From NCBI GenBank assembly GCA_031987605.1, contig DALZZF010000009.1:1-64000 (forward strand): 64,000 bases of DNA, written 5' to 3'. The notes beneath the pieces are model-generated. The model did no database searches, was not told the origin of the DNA, and saw only the letters and a program-made list of their open reading frames with translations. Numbering within the stretch: the stretch's first letter is position 1; the number at the start of each line of letters is the position of its first letter. The DNA is from JAFAGO01 sp031987605 (GTDB lineage Bacteria > Bacteroidota > Bacteroidia > Flavobacteriales > Weeksellaceae). Below, piece after piece: positions 25,213 to 33,319 of this stretch. The position numbers and the translations under genes were made by a program.

Positions 25213-25244
25213 AAAGAGTAAAGTTTTTCTTTGCTCTTTTTTTA
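25213..25244 (+). terminator. Intrinsic terminator after YceI
   Basis: Stem AAAGAGTAAAG/CTTTGCTCTTT with one mismatch and loop TTTTT, followed by TTTTTTTATTTT, just before the dioxygenase gene. Confidence 0.75.
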
Positions 25245-25255
25245 TTTTCAAACCC

Positions 25256-26086
25256 ATGAATATTAATCAATTACAGAATATTACCCAAAATTTTTCATCC
25301 ACTGAAAAAATGCCGGTGCTTTTTATCGGGCACGGTTCACCCATGAATGCTATTGAAGAAAATGAATTTGTACAAGGTTTCCGCAATGCTTCAAAACAAT
25401 TGCCCAAACCCAATGCTATTCTTTGTATTTCCGCGCATTGGTTTACGCAGGGGACTTTTATTACTTCTGGAGAAAATCAGAAAACCATTCATGATTTTTA
25501 CGGTTTTCCAAAAGATTTGTTTGAAGTACAATATCCTGCAAAAGGAAGCCCTGATCTTGCACACGAAACCCGGGATCTCCTGATTCCAGAAATTGCAATA
25601 GAAACAGAAGATTGGGGATTGGATCACGGGGCTTGGTCTGTATTGAGGCACATGTATCCCGAAGCCGAAATTCCGGTAATCCAGATGAGTATTGACTATA
25701 CCCAACCTCCCGAATATCACTTTGAACTGGCGAAAAAACTAAACAAACTTCGCGAAAAAGGAGTACTTATTTTGGGAAGTGGGAACATCGTTCATAATCT
25801 TAGAATGATTGACTGGCAAAACATCAATACCGTTGATTCTGGTTGGGATTGGGCAATTGAAGCGAGAGAAAAAATGAACAATTGGCTTCTGGACGGTGAT
25901 TTTCACAAACTTCTGGATTATCAGAAACAGGGAACATCAATTCAGTATGCCATTCCTACTCCCGACCATTTTCTGCCATTGATTTATTCGCTTGGTTTAA
26001 AGGGAAAATCAGAAGAATTATCACTGTTTAACGACCATCTTATTGGAGGAAGTTTGAGCATGACCAGTGTAAAAATTGGAACATAA
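25256..26086 (+). CDS. ygiD: 4,5-DOPA-extradiol-type dioxygenase (LigB family)
   Basis: A 276-residue member of the class-III extradiol dioxygenase (LigB/DODA) family. Metal-binding and active-site blocks: PVLFIGHGSPMNAI, CISAHWFTQGTF, the substrate-loop WGLDHGAWSVLRHMYP, and LGSGNIVHNLR. These match the bacterial YgiD and plant DODA relatives that cleave the aromatic ring of L-DOPA in vitro. The in vivo substrate is unknown, and no pigment genes are nearby. Start at MNINQLQN gives a 20-residue N-terminal extension before the conserved core. The hutH gene converges from the right with no obvious terminator between. Confidence 0.88.
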   Translation: MNINQLQNITQNFSSTEKMPVLFIGHGSPMNAIEENEFVQGFRNASKQLPKPNAILCISAHWFTQGTFITSGENQKTIHDFYGFPKDLFEVQYPAKGSPDLAHETRDLLIPEIAIETEDWGLDHGAWSVLRHMYPEAEIPVIQMSIDYTQPPEYHFELAKKLNKLREKGVLILGSGNIVHNLRMIDWQNINTVDSGWDWAIEAREKMNNWLLDGDFHKLLDYQKQGTSIQYAIPTPDHFLPLIYSLGLKGKSEELSLFNDHLIGGSLSMTSVKIGT

Positions 26087-26192
26087 AAGCAACTTTAACC
26101 GTTCGGTAAGATTTTTATCTGACAATGCCATATTCCGTAAAATTCCCATCATATATATACGAGGAATAATAAGATCTCAGTCTGTGTAAAAT

Positions 26193-27683
26193 TTACTCTA
26201 CAACAAATATCTTGTTCCTTACCATTTCCAGAATGGCTAAAATATCTTTCCCGATTTCGCGGTCTTCTTCTAATTTCGGAACTTTTGTGCGGATGATGTT
26301 ATAATTCTGTTCAATAATCTCAGAACTTTTTGCAGGTCGGCGGAATTCCAGACCTTGTGCCGCAAACATCAACTCGATTGCCAGAATACTTTCAAGATTA
26401 TGCAACACCTGATTGAATTTTCTGCCCGAAATACTGCCCATCGAAACATGATCTTCCTGCCCCAAACTCGTGGGAATAGAATCTGCTGAAGCCGGGAAAC
26501 AAAGCGTTTTATTCTCCGTAACCAAAGCTGCAGAAGTATATTGCGGAATCATAAATCCTGAATTCAAGCCTGAATTTGCAGTGAGTAATCTTGGCAACCC
26601 AAATTTTCCTTCCAGCAAAAGATAACTTCTTCTGTCCGAAATATTCCCCAGTTCGGCAGCCGCCAAAGTAGCATAATCCAATGGTAAAGCCAGTAATTGT
26701 CCGTGAAAATTTCCTCCGGAAATGGCTTCTTCTGCACTCAGAACAATTGGATTGTCGGTTACAGAATTCAATTCCGTTTCGGTGAGGTTTTTCAAATGTT
26801 CAAATGCATTTCTGCTTGCTCCGTGAACTTGCGGAACACACCGCATGGAATAAGGATCCTGCACTCTTCCGCAATTTTCGTGTTTGCGCATAATTTCGGT
26901 ATCATTCAGAAAACGGAACATTCTTTCTGCCACCAATTTACTTCCGCTAAACGGACGAATTTCATGAAGTTGCTTTTTAAAAGGACTTGCCGAACCATTA
27001 TATGCTTCAATGCTCATTGCAGCCGCAACATCAGCCAGATTGAGCAGATATTCCATTTTTTCCATACCTTTTATGGCATGAGCCAGTATAAACTGCGTTC
27101 CGTTAATCAAACCCAAACCTTCTTTCGCTCCCAAAATTAAGGGCTGAATCTGATGTTTTTCAAGAACGGAAGACGTTTCCACCGGATTTCCGTTTTCCCA
27201 GACTTTTCCCAAACCGATTAGCGGTAAAACCATGTGAGAAAGAGGAGCCAGATCTCCAGATGCACCAACTGAGCCTTGCTCGGGAATAACAGGGATAATA
27301 TCCTTTTCAATCATTAAAATCAGACGTTCAATCATTTCTAACGAAACGCCGGAAAAACCTTTGGATAAAGCATGAACTTTGGCAACCATCATGATTTTCG
27401 AAAGTTCTTTGGCAATCGGTTTTCCTACGCCGACCGCGTGCGAAATAATTAAATTATGTTGCAGTTTCGCCGTTTCTTCCTCCGAAATTTTGGTATCACA
27501 TAATGGTCCGAAACCCGTGTTGATTCCATAAACCGTTCGATCCGAAAGAACAATATCCGCAACATTTTGCTGTGATTTCAGGATACGCTCGCATGCTTCC
27601 TCGTTCAAACTGGCAAGAGAAGGAGTATTGGCAATCGCCAAAATATCTGCTAAAGAAAAATAATCGGTTCCGTAAATTTTCAT
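26193..27683 (-). CDS. hutH: Histidine ammonia-lyase
   Basis: A 496-residue aromatic amino acid lyase. The Ala-Ser-Gly triad that cyclises into the MIO electrophile is in GSVGASGDLAPLSHM. YGINTGFGPL, LQHNLIISHAVGVGKP (the Ser-His pair that marks histidine lyases rather than Phe/Tyr lyases) and QDPYSMRCVPQVHG fit HutH. The reaction is removal of ammonia from L-histidine to give urocanate. No hutU, hutI or hutG is in the window, so the pathway is split. The start at 27683 (MKIYGTDYFSLAD) was chosen over a 10-codon longer frame. Confidence 0.92.
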   Translation of the reverse strand: MKIYGTDYFSLADILAIANTPSLASLNEEACERILKSQQNVADIVLSDRTVYGINTGFGPLCDTKISEEETAKLQHNLIISHAVGVGKPIAKELSKIMMVAKVHALSKGFSGVSLEMIERLILMIEKDIIPVIPEQGSVGASGDLAPLSHMVLPLIGLGKVWENGNPVETSSVLEKHQIQPLILGAKEGLGLINGTQFILAHAIKGMEKMEYLLNLADVAAAMSIEAYNGSASPFKKQLHEIRPFSGSKLVAERMFRFLNDTEIMRKHENCGRVQDPYSMRCVPQVHGASRNAFEHLKNLTETELNSVTDNPIVLSAEEAISGGNFHGQLLALPLDYATLAAAELGNISDRRSYLLLEGKFGLPRLLTANSGLNSGFMIPQYTSAALVTENKTLCFPASADSIPTSLGQEDHVSMGSISGRKFNQVLHNLESILAIELMFAAQGLEFRRPAKSSEIIEQNYNIIRTKVPKLEEDREIGKDILAILEMVRNKIFVVE

Positions 27684-27888
27684 AGGTGGCAATAGGAAAT
27701 TGTGCAGTTTCAAAAGTACTGATTTCGCATCAATTTTTCTGGTGGTTTTTTGAAATAATCATGGTTCGTGTTTTAGAGCCTGTGATAAATTTTAATTTTT
27801 TCTGTTGCAAAGTCGCCAATGATTTAAAAATAAAATCATTTTAAGAATCAAGAACTATCACACTTCAACACCGATGAAATAATGGGGA

Positions 27889-27921
27889 AAACCTCATAGG
27901 TTTTAAAAACCTATGAGGTTT
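27889..27921 (-). terminator. Perfect 15-bp hairpin terminator after the GNAT gene
   Basis: AAACCTCATAGGTTT/AAACCTATGAGGTTT with a TAA loop, ending six bases from the GNAT stop codon. No long T run follows, so it may act as a 3'-end stabiliser as well. Confidence 0.7.
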
Positions 27922-27926
27922 ATAAA

Positions 27927-28397
27927 CTATTGATGAGCCAATAAATCCAATTCCATTTTGATGTTCCCTCTTTTGTAGGTTTGACTTCCCAGAGGGATTT
28001 CACGAAAACCAAATTTTCGGTATAAATGAATGGACGTTTCCAGACGCGTATTCCCGATCAGGAAAATCTTTTTTATTCCCAACTTTTTAGCCGTTTCAAT
28101 ACTTTGCTTTAACAAAGCTTTCCCAACGCCCAAACCCTTTGCCTTTTCTGTTACCGCCATTTTCCCTAGTTCAAAAATATCTTTTGCGTTTGGGATCAGA
28201 CTCGCCGTTCCAACTAATTCCTCATTCAAATAAGCAAAAAAAATTCTTCCGCCTTTGTCCAGAATTTCCGCTTTTGGATTTAGAAATAATTTGCGGTCGT
28301 TATCTTCCACTTCAAAGTATTTTTCAATCCATTCTGTATTCAGATGTTCAAAGGCAGCACCATCTTCTTCATTAAAATCTTTGATAATCAGATTCAT
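27927..28397 (-). CDS. GNAT family N-acetyltransferase
   Basis: A 156-residue acetyltransferase of the GNAT fold. The acetyl-CoA-binding motif A appears as MAVTEKAKGLGVGKALLKQSIE (pyrophosphate loop GLGVGKA), and motif B as TSIHLYRKFGFREIPL. The N-terminal part (IIKDFNEEDGAAFEHLNTEWIEKYFEVEDND) resembles the small-molecule/amino-acid acetylating subfamily. The acceptor substrate cannot be predicted. Single gene, divergent from uvrC with about 90 bases between, closed by a 15-bp hairpin. Confidence 0.9.
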   Translation of the reverse strand: MNLIIKDFNEEDGAAFEHLNTEWIEKYFEVEDNDRKLFLNPKAEILDKGGRIFFAYLNEELVGTASLIPNAKDIFELGKMAVTEKAKGLGVGKALLKQSIETAKKLGIKKIFLIGNTRLETSIHLYRKFGFREIPLGSQTYKRGNIKMELDLLAHQ

Positions 28398-28476
28398 GAT
28401 TTCGCATTTATAAAAACAGTGGTAAAATTAAAAATCTCCCCGCAAATCTGAAAAGATTTAAAAAGAAAGGTTTCCG

Positions 28477-28484
28477 TATTTTTG
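28477..28484 (+). promoter_or_regulatory. -7 box of the uvrC promoter, 4 bases before ATG
   Basis: TATTTTTG (exact TAnnTTTG match) lies immediately before GCACCATG. If used, transcription would begin at or inside the start codon, giving a leaderless mRNA. No TTG was found at the -33 distance, so this is tentative. Confidence 0.45.
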
Positions 28485-28488
28485 CACC

Positions 28489-30285
28489 ATGAATCCGAAT
28501 CTTGAACTTCAACTGAAAACGCTTCCCACAGATCCTGGTGTTTACCGTTATTACGACAAAAACAACCAGTTGCTGTATGTAGGAAAAGCGAAAAATCTTA
28601 AAAAAAGGGTTCTCTCCTACTTCAATAAAAATCTTTCCGGATACCGCACCAGAATTATGGTCGGGAAAATCGATCATCTGGAAACCACGATTGTTCCAAG
28701 CGAATATGATGCGCTGCTATTGGAAAACAATTTGATTAAAGAATTTCAGCCGTTTTACAATGTCATGATGAAGGATGACAAAACCTTCCCTTGGATTTGT
28801 ATAAAAAACGAAAGTTTTCCGCGTGTTTTTATGACCCGGACTTTAATTAAAGACGGAAGTGAATATTACGGACCTTACGCAAAAGTGCGACCGGCAAAGA
28901 TTCTATTGGAAACCATTAAACACATTTACAAACTGCGCACCTGCAATCTCAATCTTGCTCCGGAAAAAATTGCGGAAGGCAAATATAAAGTCTGCCTTGA
29001 ATATCATATTAAAAATTGTAAAGGACCATGTGAAGGCCTGGAAACCAAAGAAAGCTACGACCGGAAAATTGATGCCATACGCGGAATTATCAAAGGGGAT
29101 TTCCGTTTTGCAAAACAATATCTGGTGGATGAAATGAATGCATTTGCCGCGAATCTGGAATTTGAAAATGCGCATCTGGTAAAAGAAAGGATTGAACTTT
29201 TAGCTGATTATCAGGCGAAACATACGGTAGTAAACCCGAATATTGACGATGTGGATGTTTTCGGGCTCATTAGTGATGAAACCGCCGCTTATGTGAATTA
29301 TTTCAAGATCCGAAACGGAAATATTGTGCAAAGTTTCACCACGGAAATCAAAAAAGTACTGGAAGAAAGTGATGAAGATATTTTAGAAGAATCTTTGGTA
29401 GAAATCCGCCAGAAATTCAATTCCGATTCCAAAGAAATACTCCTTCCGTTTGCGCTGGATTTTGAAATTCCGGGAGTAAAATTATCGGTACCGAAAGTCG
29501 GCGATAAAAAACGAATTGTAGAACTGAGCGAAAATAATGCAAAAGAATACCGCATCGAAAAACTGAAACAGGTACAAATTGTAGATCCGGATCGGCACAC
29601 CAACCGAATTATGGCAGAAATGCAGAAACTGCTCCATATGCCTGAAGAACCGCGGCATATTGAAGGTTTTGATAACTCAAACATTCAGGGAACCAATCCG
29701 GTTTCAGCATGTGTGGTTTTTAAAGACGGAAAACCGAGCAAATCCGATTACCGGATTTTTCACCCGAAAACCGTGGAAGGACCAAACGATTTTGCTACCA
29801 TGGAAGAAGTAATTCTTCGCCGATACAGCCGTTTGCTGGAAGAAAACGAACCGCTTCCGCAGCTGATTCTGATTGATGGTGGAAAAGGACAACTTTCTGC
29901 TGCCGTAAAGAGTTTGAAAATTTTAGGATTATACGGAAAAATCACCATTATTGGTATTGCAAAACGTTTGGAAGAAATTTACTTTCCTGAAGATTCCGTG
30001 CCGTTGTATCTGGATAAAAAATCGGAAACTTTAAAAATTCTTCAAAGGGTTCGTGATGAATCTCACCGTTTCGGAGTGAAACACCACCGCACAAGACGAA
30101 AAAATGCAACCATCCAATCCGAACTGGATCACATTTCCGGTGTTGGTCCAAAATCCATTGAACTTTTACTTTCCAAACTGAAATCTGTAAAAAGAATAAA
30201 AGAATCCAACCTTGAAATTTTAGAAGAAATCCTCGGAAAATCAAAAGGGAAAGTGGTTTGGGAATATTTTAATTCCGGAAACTAA
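28489..30285 (+). CDS. uvrC: Excinuclease ABC subunit UvrC
   Basis: A 598-residue nucleotide-excision-repair nuclease. N-terminal GIY-YIG domain (DPGVYRYYDKNNQLLYVGKAKNLKKRV, residues 14-40) makes the 3' incision. A Cys-rich linker (CNLNL...CLEYHIKNCKGPCEG) follows; a UVR/UvrB-binding motif is around 195-235. The C-terminal RNase-H-like 5' nuclease shows HIEGFDNSNIQGTNPVSACVVF and LILIDGGKGQLSAA, and the helix-hairpin-helix region LDHISGVGPKSIELLLSKL ends the protein. Length is normal. Single gene followed by a terminator. Confidence 0.98.
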   Translation: MNPNLELQLKTLPTDPGVYRYYDKNNQLLYVGKAKNLKKRVLSYFNKNLSGYRTRIMVGKIDHLETTIVPSEYDALLLENNLIKEFQPFYNVMMKDDKTFPWICIKNESFPRVFMTRTLIKDGSEYYGPYAKVRPAKILLETIKHIYKLRTCNLNLAPEKIAEGKYKVCLEYHIKNCKGPCEGLETKESYDRKIDAIRGIIKGDFRFAKQYLVDEMNAFAANLEFENAHLVKERIELLADYQAKHTVVNPNIDDVDVFGLISDETAAYVNYFKIRNGNIVQSFTTEIKKVLEESDEDILEESLVEIRQKFNSDSKEILLPFALDFEIPGVKLSVPKVGDKKRIVELSENNAKEYRIEKLKQVQIVDPDRHTNRIMAEMQKLLHMPEEPRHIEGFDNSNIQGTNPVSACVVFKDGKPSKSDYRIFHPKTVEGPNDFATMEEVILRRYSRLLEENEPLPQLILIDGGKGQLSAAVKSLKILGLYGKITIIGIAKRLEEIYFPEDSVPLYLDKKSETLKILQRVRDESHRFGVKHHRTRRKNATIQSELDHISGVGPKSIELLLSKLKSVKRIKESNLEILEEILGKSKGKVVWEYFNSGN

Positions 30286-30286
30286 A

Positions 30287-30313
30287 AAAGTGGCAAACAA
30301 TGTCAGCCACTTT
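30287..30313. terminator. Bidirectional intrinsic terminator
   Basis: Stem AAAGTGGC/GCCACTTT with an 11-base loop, starting right after the uvrC stop and serving the convergent gene at 30335 as well. Confidence 0.82.
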
Positions 30314-30334
30314 CATTACTTGTAGAATTTAAAA

Positions 30335-31162
30335 TTATTTTTTAATCAAAACCTGATTGCTGAAAGTACCGTTTGCATTGGGCATTTCAACCACAAGATT
30401 CCCTTTTTCCTCATATCCTAAAGTCATCGAACCATCCTGTAAATTCACGCGATAAACCCCCGCTTTTGCAGAAGGATAAAAGGTAGCATACGGAACAGAA
30501 CTTTTCGGACTCACCAGAATAAAACCGCCATTCCCAATCTGTACTTTCTGGAAATTTTCCTGATTAAATGTGTACATTTCTGCTGATGAAGCGGCTTGTG
30601 TATTCGATTCCACCTGTACTTTTTCGGGCTCTCTTAATTGAGTTGTCGTTTTTACCGGTTCTGTTTTGGCAGGTTCCGCTTTTTCTGTTTTCGATACAGA
30701 AACAGGTGCAGAAACAGAATCTGTATGTATCTCAATACTTTCCTTAGGATCAGAAACCGGAATAGAGACAAGAGCCTGCTTTAATGCATCATTGTACCCT
30801 ACTTCAAAATCTTTTTCCAAAGAAGTGGCTTTCAAGGAAGCAACCGCTTTTTTATGACAGTCTGTAAAATCCAGAATAATACGGTTTCGCAGCATATTGC
30901 TGTTATTTTTCACGTCTGCTGTTAAGACTTTACATGGATCAAGTTTCAATTCTGCCGGCCAGTTTTCTTCATCATTCCGAATGATCTGATATTTTTTTGC
31001 GGTTAACGCTTTCGACAAAGCAGTATTTAAATTATACTGATTTTCCGTTTTAAAATCCACAAACTTTTTGGGAACATAGATGTATTGGTAATCGGAAATA
31101 CTTTGCTGCGCAAAAACACTGATATTGCAAAGCAATAATGCACTTAAGAAATACAATTTCAT
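30335..31162 (-). CDS. Secreted protein of unknown function, 275 aa
   Basis: Signal peptide MKLYFLSALLLCNISVFAQ, then an N-terminal domain (about 20-135; SDYQYIYVPKKFVDFKTENQYNLNTALSKAL) that looks like the conserved start of periplasmic proteins in flavobacteria. A low-complexity linker rich in Pro, Glu, Lys, Val and Thr (about 140-195) follows, then a compact C-terminal domain (GGFILVSPKSSVPYATFYPS...LGYEEKGNLVVEMPNANG). No catalytic motif recognised. It lies 36 bases downstream of the PorV-like gene on the same strand and may share its transcript. Confidence 0.65.
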   Translation of the reverse strand: MKLYFLSALLLCNISVFAQQSISDYQYIYVPKKFVDFKTENQYNLNTALSKALTAKKYQIIRNDEENWPAELKLDPCKVLTADVKNNSNMLRNRIILDFTDCHKKAVASLKATSLEKDFEVGYNDALKQALVSIPVSDPKESIEIHTDSVSAPVSVSKTEKAEPAKTEPVKTTTQLREPEKVQVESNTQAASSAEMYTFNQENFQKVQIGNGGFILVSPKSSVPYATFYPSAKAGVYRVNLQDGSMTLGYEEKGNLVVEMPNANGTFSNQVLIKK

Positions 31163-31198
31163 AGCCTGAATTTTATCCTGATAAATGTACGATAAAAA

Positions 31199-32281
31199 TT
31201 AATTCCGGAAATCTCCCATATCCAGTTTTAGAGAGAAAAAGTTGGAATAAAAATTGGAACCGCCAATTCCGGAATTGGTAATGGCGTAATCCAAAGTAAG
31301 TCCACGGTATTTAATCCCGATTCCGGCGCTGGGCTGGAAGGAAACTTTCCGTTTCAAATCTTCGATATCGGTAATCGTTTGGAAGCGGTTCACTCCTACA
31401 CGTACAAAAATCATATCCTGAAACTTCAGTTCGGCACCGGCATAAGGCGTAATACTGGCAAAATCCGTTGAAATTAATGAGGCGGTTTTGGCAAAATCAA
31501 CATTCAGTCCGGCTTCTGGAAGCAATTCCAGATCACGATTGATTTCGAAATTTTTGCTCACTCCGAAATTCAGTTTGGGCATTGATAACTCCATTTTGTC
31601 GGCTGGTGCAGGGTTAAATTCTTCTCCATTCACCACTGTAGAAAGTTCATCCTGATTAATCGTCCAGAAATTTACCGTTGTGGTTGCATCGCGAAGCATA
31701 AAACCATAATTCCAATCCGTATCCGAATGATAAATTGCTCCAATATCAAATCCGAAGCCGAAACCATTTGCAAATTTCCCTACATTACGGTACACCAGTT
31801 TCGCATTGATTCCCACATCCAAACGGTGATTTCCTCCCGGATGAAAAGCATAAGAAATAATTCCTGCATAATCCGCCTGTGAAAACTGGGTAATTTTGTC
31901 GTAATCAATATTTCCCTCTGCATCAATCATTTGGGTCGTATTCAGAATATTATCCACGCCAAGCCGAACAACCGAAATACCGAAAACGCCGCCATTATTA
32001 TCCAAAGATTTTGCAAAAGCGATATAATCGTACTTCGCAATCGACTCGAAATATTCAGCATGCATTGCTGCACCTTGCCAGTCTCTTTCCACACCGAGAA
32101 GTCCGGCAGGATTCCACATCGGCGCATATACATCGTTTTGATTGGAAATAACGGCTCCTCCCATAGCAAGACCTCTTGCTCCGGCTCCGATATTCAGAAA
32201 TTCATTGGAATACTTTCTCACGATCTGCGCATGAAACAGAAATGGAAGAAATAAGATGAAAAGGAATATATTTTTTTTCAT
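31199..32281 (-). CDS. PorV/PorQ-family outer membrane protein (PorV2-like)
   Basis: A 360-residue FadL-like barrel. Signal peptide MKKNIFLFILFLPFLFHAQ, then the family start RKYSNEFLNIGAGARGLAMGGA and DVYAPMWNPAGLLG, shared by T9SS PorV/PorQ proteins; the barrel ends FFSLKLDMGDFRN. PorV shuttles T9SS cargo to the attachment complex, and family members lacking porU neighbours, like this one, are often called PorV2. A T9SS substrate-like gene lies 1 kb upstream (33.3 kb), but there is no direct evidence of a functional link. Its ATG abuts the stop codon of the EamA transporter with no gap. Confidence 0.8.
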   Translation of the reverse strand: MKKNIFLFILFLPFLFHAQIVRKYSNEFLNIGAGARGLAMGGAVISNQNDVYAPMWNPAGLLGVERDWQGAAMHAEYFESIAKYDYIAFAKSLDNNGGVFGISVVRLGVDNILNTTQMIDAEGNIDYDKITQFSQADYAGIISYAFHPGGNHRLDVGINAKLVYRNVGKFANGFGFGFDIGAIYHSDTDWNYGFMLRDATTTVNFWTINQDELSTVVNGEEFNPAPADKMELSMPKLNFGVSKNFEINRDLELLPEAGLNVDFAKTASLISTDFASITPYAGAELKFQDMIFVRVGVNRFQTITDIEDLKRKVSFQPSAGIGIKYRGLTLDYAITNSGIGGSNFYSNFFSLKLDMGDFRN

Positions 32282-33169
32282 TTAATTTTTATTCATTTGT
32301 GCCGTTCTTTTTCTGGCTTTTATTAATCCGTTAATGATGATGGAAAGAATCATCACCGCAGATGCCACATAAAAAACCGGACTCATGTGTTCGGACGCTC
32401 CAAAGATAAAAAATGCCAGAATAATTCCGTATATCGGTTCCAGATTCACGGTAAGAATGAGTGTGAAAGGGGAAATATACTTCATTAAACGTACAGATTC
32501 AAACATCGGATAGGCCGTAAAAACACTTGCCAATAAGAATATTAACGCTAAATCCCGATAACTTATTTCGTTGATTTGAAAGATTTCTCCGGTAACGGAA
32601 TAAAAGAGACTCAGCACAATCCATCCGCAAAAAATTTCATAGAAAATAATTTTTTCTGAAGAGGTTTTGCCAATCATTTTTCCATTCAAAACCGAAAAAA
32701 CAGTACCCAGCAAAGCACAGAGAATCCCAAAGAAAATACCTTCTTTATAGCGCAGTTCGGTTTGAAAAATCATGGCAATACAGCCCACCATTACAATTCC
32801 CATCACGACTTCTGAAACGTCTACTTTCCTTTTGAAAATAATTGGTTCCAGAATGGATGCAAAAAGAGTGGAAAGCGAAAGACAACTCAACGCAATAGAT
32901 ACATTGCTGACTTTAATGGAATAAAAAAAGCACAGCCAATGAAACGCCATAAAAATCCCAATTGCAGAAAGCTGAAAAAGCAGACGTTTCGAAATCCGTA
33001 AACTTTGTCTTTTGAAAAAACGCAGAAAAAGATAAAGAAAGAACGCAGCAAAAAGCATTCGGTAAAATACCAAAACCTGCGCATTGGCATGAATCAGCTT
33101 TCCTAAAATGGCCGTAAAGCCCCACAAAAATACAATGAAGTGTAGCCTAAACAAAGCCGTTTTCTGCAT
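32282..33169 (-). CDS. EamA/DMT-family transporter
   Basis: A 295-residue inner-membrane protein with ten predicted hydrophobic helices in two EamA halves. The first begins FRLHFIVFLWGFTAILGKLI; the second includes GILCALLGTVFSVLNGKMIG and PFTLILTVNLEPIYGIILAFFIFG, the typical repeat ends of the drug/metabolite transporter superfamily. Substrate unknown (amino acids or metabolites in better-known relatives). It is translationally adjacent to the PorV-like gene downstream and preceded by a terminator. Confidence 0.9.
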   Translation of the reverse strand: MQKTALFRLHFIVFLWGFTAILGKLIHANAQVLVFYRMLFAAFFLYLFLRFFKRQSLRISKRLLFQLSAIGIFMAFHWLCFFYSIKVSNVSIALSCLSLSTLFASILEPIIFKRKVDVSEVVMGIVMVGCIAMIFQTELRYKEGIFFGILCALLGTVFSVLNGKMIGKTSSEKIIFYEIFCGWIVLSLFYSVTGEIFQINEISYRDLALIFLLASVFTAYPMFESVRLMKYISPFTLILTVNLEPIYGIILAFFIFGASEHMSPVFYVASAVMILSIIINGLIKARKRTAQMNKN

Positions 33170-33254
33170 ACAGTTGAATTATTCTGCAAAACTAAATAAA
33201 CTATTTGCGAAATGTCCTAAAAAAGTAGATTTTTCTCTAATGGATAAGAAAAAC

Positions 33255-33280
33255 AGGCTGTCTCACTTTTGAAACAGCCT
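33255..33280 (-). terminator. Intrinsic terminator after the split FISUMP gene
   Basis: Stem AGGCTGT/ACAGCCT with a 12-base loop; a plus-strand AAGAAAAAC on the left gives a T-rich tail in the minus direction. The same AGGCTGT...ACAGCCT stem is used in the dispersed element at 12284-12313. Confidence 0.75.
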
Positions 33281-33319
33281 ATTTTTACCATTGTTTTAGA
33301 ATTCAACGACTATGATTTT

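Noticed and set aside
26193..27683. Tyrosine or phenylalanine ammonia-lyase instead of HutH
   Set aside because: The Ser-His pair in NLIISHA and the QDPYSMRC segment match histidine lyases; tyrosine lyases of flavobacteria differ at these places.
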